The notes under the pieces are model-generated. The model had not been told where the DNA came from. It saw only the letters and a list, made by a program, of their open reading frames with translations, and did no database searches. From positions 124,001-188,000 of the forward strand of contig CAWAQG010000003.1 of NCBI GenBank assembly GCA_963784135.1: DNA of 64,000 bases, read 5' to 3'. Each line of letters starts with the position of its first letter. The stretch's first letter is position 1. The position numbers and the translations under genes are program-made. Positions 42,244 through 51,458 of this stretch are shown one piece after another. This DNA comes from JADFXI01 sp963784135. GTDB lineage: Bacteria; Nitrospirota; Thermodesulfovibrionia; Thermodesulfovibrionales; Dissulfurispiraceae.

Positions 42244-43917
42244 TCACTGAAGAGAGGGTTTTTTGTGAAGAGCCTCATCAAGGCGCCTGTCCCTTGCATA
42301 TATATCATTTCTGAACTGAACGGCGCCCCCTTCGTCAACCCAGGCCGTGAGATACAGGAAATGAACATTTACCGGATGAGGAATCAGAACTTCTTGCTCA
42401 GTACCTTGCTTTATCGCAGCCAGTAACTTTTCCCGCGTCCAGAGGGTGGCATCCCGCAACACATACTCCCCCAGTTCGATGGGTTTTTCAATGCGGATGC
42501 AACCGTGACTGAAGGTGCGCACGTTCTCCGAAAACAGGCGCTTAGAGGGCGTGTCATGTAGATAAACATCAAATTTATTGGGAAGCATAAACTTAAGACG
42601 TCCAAGGGGATTCAGAGGCCCCGGCTCCTGGCGCAACCTGTATGGCAAGGTATCAGCAGTGATCTTTGACCAGGCAATTGTTTCCGGGTCTATTTCCTCT
42701 TCACGAGACCCCCAGCCCCTTAGTACCTTAATGTTTTGCTCAGCGAGATAATGGGGATTGTTCTTGATCTTCTTCAGCAACTCTTTTCGTGCAATACTTT
42801 CCGGAACGTTCCACGAAGGATTTATTATGACGTAAGTCATTTTTGCCGTGAAGACCGGGGTGTCCCAGTAAGGTTTACCTACTACCACTTTCATTGAGAT
42901 AATTGACTTTCCGTTTTCGATCACGTCCAGTTGAAAATTTGCGATATTGACAACAATGGAACGTTGTTCCCGATTGCCCAGTATCCAGCGCAACCTTTCC
43001 ATGTTCAATTCAATTTGCCGCACCCGTTCCTTCAATGGGACGTTGAGGGCATTAAGAGTTGCAGGGCCAACGATACCATCGGCTTTGAGTCCGTGCCGCT
43101 TCTGAACACTGATTATCGATTGCATTAGTTTCTCGTCAAAGAGGTCTCCTCCTCTTGCCTCGTCAGGTCCCATATCCCCCGAGTAGGCAAGTCTTTTTCT
43201 CATTTCCACGACCCTGTCGGACATGGAACCATTTTTCAACAGGAGGCCATTTGAAATCAGTGGCCATTCACCCTTTGACGATAGTGCCCTGTATCTCGCG
43301 AGGGCCTGTCTGAGTCTGTTATAGGAATCCTGTTCAGGGCGGAGCCGCGCCAGGGACTCTCTTATCTGTTTATTCTTAAGTGCCTGTTCAAGGACAGCTG
43401 AAACATCCACAGTTCGACGTTTCGCAAACCACTCCGTTTCAATAGTCACAGGATTCACGCAGCCGCCTGACAGGTGACAACCGAGAGTGAGAAATGTGTC
43501 CGTGAGGAGTATATCGAGATCGGCCAAACGTGATGCATCAGAAAATGATTCTTTCTCTACCGTCTTGACAAGAGACCTTATGATTTGGAGGTGATAGTAA
43601 TCCGGCGTCAGTCCATCGGCATAGGCTTCCTCTACCGCTTTTATTAATGTTTCTGCCTGAATCGGATGGCCATCAAGGCCCCATGCAGGCTGGTATTTTC
43701 TTCCCTTGTAGAAGCTCTCTATAAGAACCGCGGAGTATATCCTCTCCCCCCCAACAACGGTTTTTGAAGGGGTAGTCCATTCGGTTACCCTCTTTTTTAT
43801 TAGCAGACCAAGTCCTGAATCCTGCGCTGGAACGGATGAACTTCTTTCGCAAGAAGCGATCTCGGTGCTCAAAGAGACAATTACCAGGAAAAGCGCAATA
43901 ATTCCTTTATTTTTCAA
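42244..43917 (-). CDS. Murein L,D-transpeptidase, YcbB/LdtD type
   Basis: A 557-residue periplasmic enzyme with an N-terminal signal (residues 1-20, IIALFLVIVSLSTEIASC). A helical scaffold region leads to a peptidoglycan-binding domain (LMQSIISVQKRHGLKADGIV, residues about 270-290). The YkuD catalytic domain follows, with the cysteine in SHGCIRIEKPIELGE (near residue 477) and the capping region of YcbB enzymes. It forms 3-3 cross-links or attaches lipoprotein. It pairs with the downstream DUF882 gene. Confidence 0.9.
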   Translation of the reverse strand: MKNKGIIALFLVIVSLSTEIASCERSSSVPAQDSGLGLLIKKRVTEWTTPSKTVVGGERIYSAVLIESFYKGRKYQPAWGLDGHPIQAETLIKAVEEAYADGLTPDYYHLQIIRSLVKTVEKESFSDASRLADLDILLTDTFLTLGCHLSGGCVNPVTIETEWFAKRRTVDVSAVLEQALKNKQIRESLARLRPEQDSYNRLRQALARYRALSSKGEWPLISNGLLLKNGSMSDRVVEMRKRLAYSGDMGPDEARGGDLFDEKLMQSIISVQKRHGLKADGIVGPATLNALNVPLKERVRQIELNMERLRWILGNREQRSIVVNIANFQLDVIENGKSIISMKVVVGKPYWDTPVFTAKMTYVIINPSWNVPESIARKELLKKIKNNPHYLAEQNIKVLRGWGSREEEIDPETIAWSKITADTLPYRLRQEPGPLNPLGRLKFMLPNKFDVYLHDTPSKRLFSENVRTFSHGCIRIEKPIELGEYVLRDATLWTREKLLAAIKQGTEQEVLIPHPVNVHFLYLTAWVDEGGAVQFRNDIYARDRRLDEALHKKPSLQ

Positions 43918-44061
43918 GTTTAGCCGTCTCGCAATTGATCTTTATTTTAACGAATTCAGCATTTAACAGAATGTTCCTCTTGAATATTCTCGGGACACCA
44001 TACTTAAGCTACGCCTGTGAAGTAAGGCGTTGCACAAAGAACAAACCCTATGCTGACACTG

Positions 44062-45204
44062 TTACAGCGCGTCCGATCCATGCACTATGTCTATGATAGT
44101 CACTTCAGGCGGGGCCAGGAAGCGCATTGGCGGTCCCCAGGTGCCGCTGCCTCTGCTCACATACAGGTGGGCTTTGCCCGGCAGTTTTTCATATCCGGCA
44201 TATACCGGGTAATAGATTTTCGTCAGGATACTGAAGGGGAATATCTGCCCCTTGTGCACATGCCCGGATATCTGCAGATCGAAGAGTCCCTTGGAGTTTT
44301 TATCCACCAGCGGACGGTGTTTGAGCAGTAAAATAAATGCGTTGCCGCTCAATTTCTGAAGCAGCGTTTTCTCGGAAATGGCGGGGGAGAATCCGAAAAC
44401 TTTTGCAGTCGGATCATCCACTCCTGCAACTGTAATCGGCCCTGATGCTGCGCTTCCCCTGAGAATGGTGAAGCCGGCCTCTCTTGTAAAGTTCAATGAC
44501 TGCTCAATGCCGGCATAGAATTCGTGGTTTCCTGTTACAGCAAACTTTCCATACCGGGGAGTAATTTCCTGAAGCATCGCGGCGAGGCCGTTCCTCCTGC
44601 CGACCTGCCCGTCAACGAGATCTCCGGTTGAAACGAGCATGTCGGGACCCGCTTTTTTAACAACTGCCAGGATTCTGCTTAGACGCTCCTCTCCGACAAT
44701 AAGCCCGAGATGCACATCGGAAATCTGGACTATCCTGATCATGCCCAACTCACGGGAAATTTTAGGAGTTCTGATGACGATCCTTTCAGTTCGAATGTTT
44801 TTTGCCTCAAAGTAGCCATATACGGCTATGAAAAGCGAAATTACAAGTGCGATCATGAATAAATGGTAGTCCGAAATGGACATGTGCGCATAGTTCCCTT
44901 TGGAAAAAGACCCTAAGGCATAAATCGCAAAACGGTAACAATCGATAGGCGCCGCGGCTGAACAAAATAAGAACAGCACACCCATCCATGTGTAACCTGC
45001 AAATGCGGCTGGACGTGCGGCTTTATCGAACCCATATTTTTCCAGGTTATGGATTATAAAAGGCATGAAGAGCATTGTCAGCATAAAAAGCGCAAGCGCG
45101 ATATTGGCGGAGGCCCCAAAAGAAAATGCGGCCCCGGCTTTCATAAAGGCATACCCATGCATGCCTGCATAGAGCATGAAGAAAACAGTTAAGAAAAGGC
45201 TCAC
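44062..45204 (-). CDS. Membrane-anchored metallophosphoesterase, YkuE-like
   Basis: A 380-residue protein with four predicted membrane helices in the first 130 residues, then a calcineurin-like phosphoesterase domain. Metal motifs are complete: QISDVHLGLIVG, GDLVDG, GNHEFYAG, LLLKHRP and SGHVHKGQIFP. The family hydrolyses phosphoesters, for example UDP-sugar or lipid phosphates, on the membrane face. It is divergent from mutL with about 55 bp between starts. Confidence 0.88.
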   Translation of the reverse strand: MSLFLTVFFMLYAGMHGYAFMKAGAAFSFGASANIALALFMLTMLFMPFIIHNLEKYGFDKAARPAAFAGYTWMGVLFLFCSAAAPIDCYRFAIYALGSFSKGNYAHMSISDYHLFMIALVISLFIAVYGYFEAKNIRTERIVIRTPKISRELGMIRIVQISDVHLGLIVGEERLSRILAVVKKAGPDMLVSTGDLVDGQVGRRNGLAAMLQEITPRYGKFAVTGNHEFYAGIEQSLNFTREAGFTILRGSAASGPITVAGVDDPTAKVFGFSPAISEKTLLQKLSGNAFILLLKHRPLVDKNSKGLFDLQISGHVHKGQIFPFSILTKIYYPVYAGYEKLPGKAHLYVSRGSGTWGPPMRFLAPPEVTIIDIVHGSDAL

Positions 45205-45259
45205 GGCAGTTGACCTCCGGTACGAAACCGTCTATAGTTCTTCTGTGTTAAAATAACAT

Positions 45260-47011
45260 ATGTCAGTGATTACAGTCCTTCCCGAGCCTCTTCGCAATAA
45301 AATTGCGGCTGGTGAAGTGGTTGAACGGCCTGCCTCAGTTGTCAAAGAACTTATCGAAAATGCCATCGATGCCGCCGCCGCCCGCATCTCAGTCGAGACA
45401 GTCCGCGCAGGCAGGAAGCTTATTCATGTTTCCGATAACGGTACCGGCATGGACAGAGAGGATGCGGTGAAGGCGTTCGAGCGCTATGCCACGAGCAAGA
45501 TAAAAGACGAGCAGGACCTTTTCAATCTTAAGACAATGGGATTCCGCGGAGAGGCCCTTTCCTCCATAGCAGCTGTTTCAAAGATGACGCTGATGACAGC
45601 GGCGCGAAGCGGCGAATATGGTCCCGGCGCAGCCGGCACTTGTGTTGAGATTGCCGGTGGAGAAATAGTATCGGTCAAAGATTGTGCTGCTGCGGGGACC
45701 AGTATCGAGGTAAGGGAACTTTTCTTCAACACGCCTGCGCGCCGCAAATTTCTCAAATCGGATGCTACGGAAAACTACCACATCATTGATACGGTCACAA
45801 GGGAGGCTTTGTCCCATCCCCATTTAATGTTTGTTTTGACAATGGACGGCAGGGAAGTATTCAGTCTGCCTGCCGCAGCTTCTCTGAGAGAGAGGCTTCT
45901 ACAGCTCTACGGCATGGATTTTATCAACGGGCTTATTGAACACGGCCCATCTCATGCAGTGGATACGGGGATGACTGTCAGCGTGTTTACGAGCGGGCTG
46001 GCCCATATGAAGAACAACAGGAATACCCAGTTTATCTTTGTGAACAGGCGGCCTGTAAAAGACCAGTCGGTTGCCTATGCTGTCTGCAAAGCTTACGAAG
46101 GCATGGTCCCGAGGGAAAAGCATCCTGCATTTTTTATATTTCTCGAAATCGATGCAGGCCAGGTGGATTTCAATGTGCATCCGGCCAAAAGGGAAGTACG
46201 CTTTGCTCAAAAGGCCGGCATATTTGATTTTGTGTGCCATACTGTTAAGGAAGGGTTAAAAAAAGATGCCGGATTCTGTTTTACTGATGTGGGCTTTAAT
46301 CAGGAGAACATAGGGCCAGCGGCCATTGTTGACACAAAAATGGCCGCTGTCCCTATTCTTTCAGAGGGCCTTATTTCCGAACAGATAGACACCTTCTCTA
46401 CAGGTCCGGCCCCGCTTCTTTACCTTGGCGATACGTTTGTCGCCGTCGCTGCGCTCGGAGGGCTGGTTTTGCTTGACTACCACGCTGCGCATGAAAGGGT
46501 CAACTACGAAAGGTTTCTGAAAAGAAGGGACCTCCAGGCTTTCCGCCTGCTTTTCCCCCTGCAGGTAAAATTGCAGCGCGGTGAATATGCTGTTCTTCTT
46601 GAGCATCTGCACCTTCTTAACGAAGTGGGGCTTGAGGCGGAGGATTTCGGCCACGACACAATTCTCATACGGAGCATTCCCGAGGTGCTCAGGGACGCCG
46701 ACCTTGCCTCTCTGGTAAGTGATGTCGCCGCAGCTCTTCTGGAAAGTCCCGGGAAAGCCCCCTCAAAAAACATTTCGGGACCTGCCGGGCATGTTGGAGA
46801 GTCCGGACCTGTTGAATTAATAAGAAAGTCGATTGCGGCCCGCCTGGCGTGCCACAGTTCACTCAGGGGGAAGGAAGTCCCTGACGGTGCCAGGGTGAGC
46901 GCGTTATTGAAATCCCTTGACGCAGCGGACAACCCGCACAGCTGCCCCCACGGCAGGCCGACGCGGATTGTCATTTCTCTTGACGAATTAAGAAAGATGT
47001 TTAAGAAGTGA
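45260..47011 (+). CDS. mutL: DNA mismatch repair protein MutL
   Basis: A 583-residue MutL with the GHKL ATPase motifs ELIENAIDAAAARI, DNGTGMDRED and GFRGEALSSIAAVSKM. The C-terminal domain has DYHAAHERVNYERF, a variant of the DQHAx2Ex4E endonuclease motif, with ACHSSLRGKEV and CPHGRPTRI as further zinc/active-site motifs. So it is probably the nicking type found in bacteria without MutH. It couples MutS recognition to strand incision. relA/spoT follows 74 bp downstream. Confidence 0.93.
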   Translation: MSVITVLPEPLRNKIAAGEVVERPASVVKELIENAIDAAAARISVETVRAGRKLIHVSDNGTGMDREDAVKAFERYATSKIKDEQDLFNLKTMGFRGEALSSIAAVSKMTLMTAARSGEYGPGAAGTCVEIAGGEIVSVKDCAAAGTSIEVRELFFNTPARRKFLKSDATENYHIIDTVTREALSHPHLMFVLTMDGREVFSLPAAASLRERLLQLYGMDFINGLIEHGPSHAVDTGMTVSVFTSGLAHMKNNRNTQFIFVNRRPVKDQSVAYAVCKAYEGMVPREKHPAFFIFLEIDAGQVDFNVHPAKREVRFAQKAGIFDFVCHTVKEGLKKDAGFCFTDVGFNQENIGPAAIVDTKMAAVPILSEGLISEQIDTFSTGPAPLLYLGDTFVAVAALGGLVLLDYHAAHERVNYERFLKRRDLQAFRLLFPLQVKLQRGEYAVLLEHLHLLNEVGLEAEDFGHDTILIRSIPEVLRDADLASLVSDVAAALLESPGKAPSKNISGPAGHVGESGPVELIRKSIAARLACHSSLRGKEVPDGARVSALLKSLDAADNPHSCPHGRPTRIVISLDELRKMFKK

Positions 47012-47085
47012 CCCAAAGGCAGCTCTCAAAGTCTTACTGCCCTAAAAACCTATCATAAGATAACAGGCTGGAGTTATAATCAAAT

Positions 47086-49197
47086 ATGGTTACTATAGAA
47101 GATGTTATAAAGAAAATATTGGTATACAAACCAAAGGCGGACGTTGAGCGCATAAAGAAGGCTTACGCTTTTTCCGGAGAGGCCCACTGCAGCCAGCGGC
47201 GGGTTGAGGGGTCGCCGTATATATACCATCCGCTCTCTGTTGCGGACATCCTTGCGGACATGAAACTCGATACGGCAACGATTGCCGCAGGCCTGCTGCA
47301 TGATACGGTTGAGGATACCGGCACATCGACTGACGATATAAGAGACATATTCGGCGCCGAGATCGCGTTTTTAGTCGACGCCTTGACAAAATTGTCAAAG
47401 GTTGAGTTCCAGACTAAAGAGGACGCCCAAGCCGAGAACTTCAGGAAAATGCTCCTTGCCATGTCGAAGGATGTGCGGGTCATCCTCATAAAATTCGCCG
47501 ACAGGCTCCACAATATGAGGACCATTGAACATCTGCCCGAGGAAAAACGGAGAAGTATTGCGCGGGAGACCCTCGACATTTATGCCCCCCTTGCCAACAG
47601 GCTCGGCATTGGCTGGATGAGGACGGAGTTCGAGGACCTGAGCTTCAAGACGCTTATGCCCGATCTATACAGCGAGCTTGAAAAAAAGGTTGCGAAACGC
47701 AAGGAGGAGCAGGAACTCTATATCAGCGAGGTAAAGAACATCATCCTGGAAAAGCTCAAGGTGGCGGGCATTCCCGTTAAGATAAAAGGCAGGATCAAGC
47801 ATTATTACGGCATTTACCAGAAGATGATTAAACAGAAGATCCCTTTTGAGCAGGTGCAGGATGTGATCGGCCTTAGGATCATCACGGACACCGTGGGCCA
47901 CTGCTACGACATACTCGGCATCCTCCATTCTCTCTGGCCGCTCGTGCCGGGCAGGTTCAAGGATTTTATAAGTCTTCCCAAGTCGAACATGTACCAATCG
48001 CTCCATACTACAGTAGTCGGGCCGGGAGGGGACCATGTGGAATTTCAGATCCGTTCCGATGACATGAATGAACTTGCCGAAGACGGCATTGCCGCGCACT
48101 GGCGGTACAAGGAAAAAGACAACATCGATAAGAAGAACACCCGTTTTATCGCATGGCTGCGTGAGCTGGTGAAGGACATTTCCGATGCAAAGGAGTTTCT
48201 TGAGGCGGTCAAGGGAGAGGTGGTCCCCGAGACGGTTTATGTCTTCACTCCCAAGGGCGACATTAAGGAGCTTTCGGTCGGCTCCACGCCGGTTGACTTC
48301 GCATACAGCATTCATACCCAGGTCGGCCACAAGTGCGTTGGCGCAAAGGCCAACGGCAGAATCGTGCCGCTGCGGTACCAATTAAACAGCGGTGACGTCA
48401 TAGAGATAATTACCTCCCCTACGCACAGCCCCAGCAAGGATTGGTTGAAGTTTGTGGTAACTCAACGCGCAAAGGCCAGGATCAAACAGTTTTTGAAAAC
48501 CGAGGAACAGAAAAAGAGCATCGAACTGGGGACCAAGCTCCTCGAAGATGAGATCAAGAGGCATGGGCTGCCGCTTTCAGTGCTTAAATCTGAGAAGATG
48601 GAAGAGATCATAAAATCCTTTGGTCTTATGTCAATCGAGGACCTCTACGTCTCTGTCGGCTATGGAAAGGTTTCCGCCCACCAGGTAGTTAACAGGTTTG
48701 TGCCGGAAAAGGAGGAGGTCGGAGTTGTCCCCAAGGTTGCGAAGCCTCACAAGGAAAACAGAAGTATCATCACAATCACCGGGATCGACAATGTTATGTA
48801 TCACATCGGCAGGTGCTGCTTTCCAGTGCCGGGTGACAGCATCGCAGGCTTTATCACAAAGGGGAAAGGAGTGACCATTCACAGGAAGGAGTGTCCCAAT
48901 CTTGAGCGGCTTACAGCCGACAATGCACGGCTTATCGAGGTCGAATGGAGCCAGGATGCCGATATTACATCAACGGTAAAACTGTATATAGAGTGCATGG
49001 ACAAGTCCGGCATTTTGGCAGGCGTTACGGCGCTTATATCCGGAGCTAATGTGAATATCAGCCACCTGCAGGCTGTATCAACACATGACAAACGGGCATT
49101 GCTTGAGTTTACGCTCGAAGTCAAAAACAGGAACCAGATTGTATCGCTGGCAAATAAGATTTTGCAAATGGACGGAGTGCTGTCAGTAAGGCGGTGA
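47086..49197 (+). CDS. relA: Bifunctional (p)ppGpp synthetase/hydrolase
   Basis: A 703-residue RelA/SpoT homologue. The HD hydrolase domain is intact (GLLHDTVEDTGTSTDDI near residue 65; DRLHNMRTIEHL), as is the synthetase domain (GRIKHYYGIYQKMIKQ; GLRIITDTVGHCYDILG). TGS and ACT domains complete it (ETVYVFTPKGDIKELSVGST; DKSGILAGVTALISGANVNI). Both activities are therefore expected. It controls the stringent response. A 53-aa membrane protein gene follows after 4 bp. Confidence 0.94.
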   Translation: MVTIEDVIKKILVYKPKADVERIKKAYAFSGEAHCSQRRVEGSPYIYHPLSVADILADMKLDTATIAAGLLHDTVEDTGTSTDDIRDIFGAEIAFLVDALTKLSKVEFQTKEDAQAENFRKMLLAMSKDVRVILIKFADRLHNMRTIEHLPEEKRRSIARETLDIYAPLANRLGIGWMRTEFEDLSFKTLMPDLYSELEKKVAKRKEEQELYISEVKNIILEKLKVAGIPVKIKGRIKHYYGIYQKMIKQKIPFEQVQDVIGLRIITDTVGHCYDILGILHSLWPLVPGRFKDFISLPKSNMYQSLHTTVVGPGGDHVEFQIRSDDMNELAEDGIAAHWRYKEKDNIDKKNTRFIAWLRELVKDISDAKEFLEAVKGEVVPETVYVFTPKGDIKELSVGSTPVDFAYSIHTQVGHKCVGAKANGRIVPLRYQLNSGDVIEIITSPTHSPSKDWLKFVVTQRAKARIKQFLKTEEQKKSIELGTKLLEDEIKRHGLPLSVLKSEKMEEIIKSFGLMSIEDLYVSVGYGKVSAHQVVNRFVPEKEEVGVVPKVAKPHKENRSIITITGIDNVMYHIGRCCFPVPGDSIAGFITKGKGVTIHRKECPNLERLTADNARLIEVEWSQDADITSTVKLYIECMDKSGILAGVTALISGANVNISHLQAVSTHDKRALLEFTLEVKNRNQIVSLANKILQMDGVLSVRR

Positions 49198-49201
49198 GTA
49201 T

Positions 49202-49363
49202 ATGCAATTTATTGTAAAGTCTTTAAGTTCCACCGTTTTTGGCATTATAGGCGGATGGTTGGGCGGCTATGCAGGCCTGGGGACCGAACTTCTCTCAAGC
49301 CTCGTTTTCAGCATAGCCGGCTGGTATTGGGCAAAACACATGTTGAACAAGTATCTGGATTAA
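49202..49363 (+). CDS. Small Gly-rich membrane protein downstream of relA
   Basis: A 53-residue frame beginning MQFIVKSLSSTVFGIIGGWL. It has a Gly-rich helix with GxxxG spacing (IIGGWLGGYAGLG), followed by FSIAGWYWAKHMLNKYLD, so it probably forms one or two membrane spans. It starts 4 nt after relA. A truncated homologue (MQFLVKAIDSTVFGSIGCW) lies at 54529-54587, next to THEP1, which shows it is a real gene family. Function unknown. Confidence 0.65.
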   Translation: MQFIVKSLSSTVFGIIGGWLGGYAGLGTELLSSLVFSIAGWYWAKHMLNKYLD

Positions 49364-49381
49364 TGTCTGCGTTTGTGTAAT

Positions 49382-49738
49382 TTATGAGTATTGTATGGCA
49401 ACTTCATATACAATATTTGAGTGATCGGCGGTAGGGCCGCCTTCACAGCCGAGTTCGCCTTTTGATGTCGCTTTATGGTTTCCAACCATCCCGGTTATTA
49501 TCCGGGTGAAATCAAACCCGCCTTCAACACACTCTTTGTTCAAACACTCAACAGTGAAAAAAGCATAACTGCTCGGAAAGAAATTAACGATCCGAGGCAG
49601 GGATTGTCTTATCCCCCTTTGATTGTATGTCATGTTGATGACGATGCTCGAAACTTCCGGGAAGAGGGCAGCCACAAAGCCTGAATCAATTTTCTGTTGT
49701 CTTCTCTCTGCCCTGGCCGCGTTCTTTTTGTTGTTCAT
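49382..49738 (-). CDS. Conserved hypothetical protein with Cys motif, 118 aa
   Basis: A 118-residue cytoplasmic protein. After a basic start, the conserved pattern runs FVAALFPEVSSIVINMTYNQ, then IVNFFPSSYAFFTVECLNKE and CVEGGFDFTRIITGMVGNH, with a late GELGCEGG. It resembles a family seen beside cold-shock genes in Desulfobacterota and Nitrospirota, in which the three cysteines are conserved. It may bind metal or RNA. It follows the csp gene on the minus strand, after a terminator-like hairpin. Function unknown. Confidence 0.65.
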   Translation of the reverse strand: MNNKKNAARAERRQQKIDSGFVAALFPEVSSIVINMTYNQRGIRQSLPRIVNFFPSSYAFFTVECLNKECVEGGFDFTRIITGMVGNHKATSKGELGCEGGPTADHSNIVYEVAIQYS

Positions 49739-49757
49739 GTGCCTCCCTTAAATGATA

Positions 49758-49791
49758 AGGCCCCCTCCGGCTGGAAGGGGCCTTATCCGGT
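49758..49791 (-). terminator. Hairpin after the cold shock gene
   Basis: ATAAGGCCCC and GGGGCCTTAT pair perfectly around a loop of about 12 nt (CTCCGGCTGGAA). It lies just after the cold shock gene stop on the minus strand. The bases after the stem on that strand are only weakly T-rich, so it may attenuate rather than fully stop reading into the next gene. Confidence 0.6.
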
Positions 49792-49794
49792 TAA

Positions 49795-49995
49795 CTACAG
49801 TTTAACAACATTGATTGCTTTGGGGCCCTTCGGTCCCTTTTCAGTATCAAAGCTGACTTTGTCACCTTCGGCAAGGCTCTTAAAGCCATTGCCCTGAATG
49901 GACGTATGGTGTACAAAAGTATCGACTCCGTCTTCAGCTGTTATAAAGCCAAACCCTTTGCTGTCGTTGAACCACTTCACTGTTCCTTGTGCCAT
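49795..49995 (-). CDS. Cold shock protein, CspA family
   Basis: A 66-residue OB-fold protein with both RNA-binding motifs: KWFNDSKGFGFITAED (RNP1 KGFGFI) and VDTFVHHTSIQ (RNP2-like VFVHH). The length and the end GPKAINVVKL are standard. It melts RNA secondary structure. AAGGAGG precedes the ATG. The 5' leader upstream (49996-50100) is about 100 nt and may carry the thermosensing structure typical of csp mRNAs. Confidence 0.93.
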   Translation of the reverse strand: MAQGTVKWFNDSKGFGFITAEDGVDTFVHHTSIQGNGFKSLAEGDKVSFDTEKGPKGPKAINVVKL

Positions 49996-50149
49996 TTTTA
50001 TCCCTCCTTATCTTAAACTCAAACCTCAAAGGGACTCAAATAAAAAAGAAGCCGCAAAGTTCAAAGTCTTTGGGGCCTCTTACGATCGCAAAAACCTTTA
50101 AAGTTCTATGCATAAGATAACATATCCTCTCAAGTTCGTCAATCAAATT

Positions 50150-50640
50150 CTATATCGGGATTTGGGGACAGGCAATATGCATGCGGTTGTGAGCTGTGAC
50201 CCCACTGCCCTTTCGAACTCTGGGACATCCCCTTGCTGCCATCCCGATCACAACAACGAGTATCACGGCGCCGAGTATAAGTTTTTTCAGCATTGCCTTA
50301 TTTATTTTCCCGGATTTTCCCCAACACTTTTACTATCCATCCCGTAATGCTTTTTTCCCTTAGTGTCACATCGACGCCTCCTATGTCAGACATCTCCCGT
50401 CCTTTCTTTACAGCGATAGAAAAGGAAAATCCATTTGCTGATACTGATAAACAGGACCGAACTTTCTATGACCTTTTTCCGCATTTATTGGATCTCCTGT
50501 TGCCGCATCGACAAAGAATGATAAGCGTCTTTTCCAAGCAAGCTTTCATAATATATCATGAGGGACCCGGTTTTATCCAAAAACAGCTGAGAAGTGGAAT
50601 TAATGAAAAACCTGAGCGGCATTGAGGGAATGATCAAATT
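50150..50640 (-). pseudogene. Decayed small-gene region
   Basis: No intact gene is seen in this 490-bp stretch. On the minus strand, several frames keep protein-like order: SLMIYYESLLGKDAY, then after a shift FFVDAATGDPINAEKGHRK, reminiscent of a PepSY-type or secreted small protein. Two tiny frames follow with good starts: 31 codons from 50387 and 47 codons from 50293 with a signal-like start (MLKKLILGAVILVVVIGMAA). At least two frameshifts are needed to join the first part. I read it as a relic; the 47-codon frame might still be expressed. Confidence 0.3.
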
Positions 50641-50836
50641 TCAGACAGGCCTCTTCAAACAACTGATGATGCAAGTCCCTTGCCCAACCTTATCGCTAAA
50701 AAGGGATGATGTCAACACACGGGTGCACTGAAGCAGCACAACGACTTGCGGCTGGCCCCATTTTGTGATAGACATTAGATATGCCGCAAAAAGAATGTTA
50801 CCATCCCGGACATTGAAGCACCAAGGGGTATCTCCC

Positions 50837-51382
50837 GTGAAGGAGCAGACAAGCGAACAGAAGACCATTGTGTTTACTATCGGCCATTCGACGAGACCTG
50901 TCCCGGAGTTCATAGAAATTATCAGGGCCTATGGAATAAAGAAAGTAATAGACATTCGCACTATCCCGAAGTCGCGGCATAACCCCCAGTTCAATGAGGA
51001 CGCACTCAGGGAAAGTTTAAGGGCGGTCAAAATCGGATATCTCCATATGAAGGGGCTCGGGGGACTGCGCCATGCACTGAAGGACTCTCCAAACACGGGA
51101 TGGAGAAACGCATCATTCAGGGGCTTCGCGGATTATATGCAGACAGAGGACTTTAAAGATAATCTCGAAAAACTTATAGAGGAGACTGAGAAACAGGCAA
51201 CTGTTGTCATGTGTGCCGAAACGGTCCCGTGGCGCTGCCACAGATCGTTGATAGGAGATGCTTTGTTCGTTCGCGGAGTCCCTGTGAGGCATATCCTAAG
51301 CGCCGGCTCCAGCAGGGACCATACTCTTACGCCGTGGGCAAAGGTCAAAGGCAGAAAAATAACCTATCCCCCCGAACATTAA
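50837..51382 (+). CDS. DUF488 domain protein
   Basis: I start it at the GTG at 50837, where AAGGGG precedes; this gives 181 residues. The DUF488 motifs are clear: TIGHSTRPVPEFIEII, VIDIRTIPKSRHNPQFN, YLHMKGLGGLR, and MCAETVPWRCHRSLIGDAL with the conserved Cys/His. The fold is related to uracil-DNA-glycosylase-like or thioredoxin-like proteins; biochemical function is unknown. It stands alone. Upstream frames at 50765 add only unconserved residues. Confidence 0.8.
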   Translation: MKEQTSEQKTIVFTIGHSTRPVPEFIEIIRAYGIKKVIDIRTIPKSRHNPQFNEDALRESLRAVKIGYLHMKGLGGLRHALKDSPNTGWRNASFRGFADYMQTEDFKDNLEKLIEETEKQATVVMCAETVPWRCHRSLIGDALFVRGVPVRHILSAGSSRDHTLTPWAKVKGRKITYPPEH

Positions 51383-51458
51383 TAAGATACCTTTTTGAAC
51401 ACGGAAAAAGCGTGACAAATTCTTCAAGTTCATCACATCCATCGAAGCCCAATTCTAA

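Noticed and set aside
42140..42247. GTG start for the DUF882 protein overlapping the transpeptidase stop
   Set aside because: It would put 36 unconserved residues before the Tat signal; the ATG at 42139 has a ribosome site. Still possible.
50293..50625. 110-codon plus-strand frame
   Set aside because: The protein-like signal in this region is on the minus strand, broken by shifts; the plus-strand frame has no coding character.
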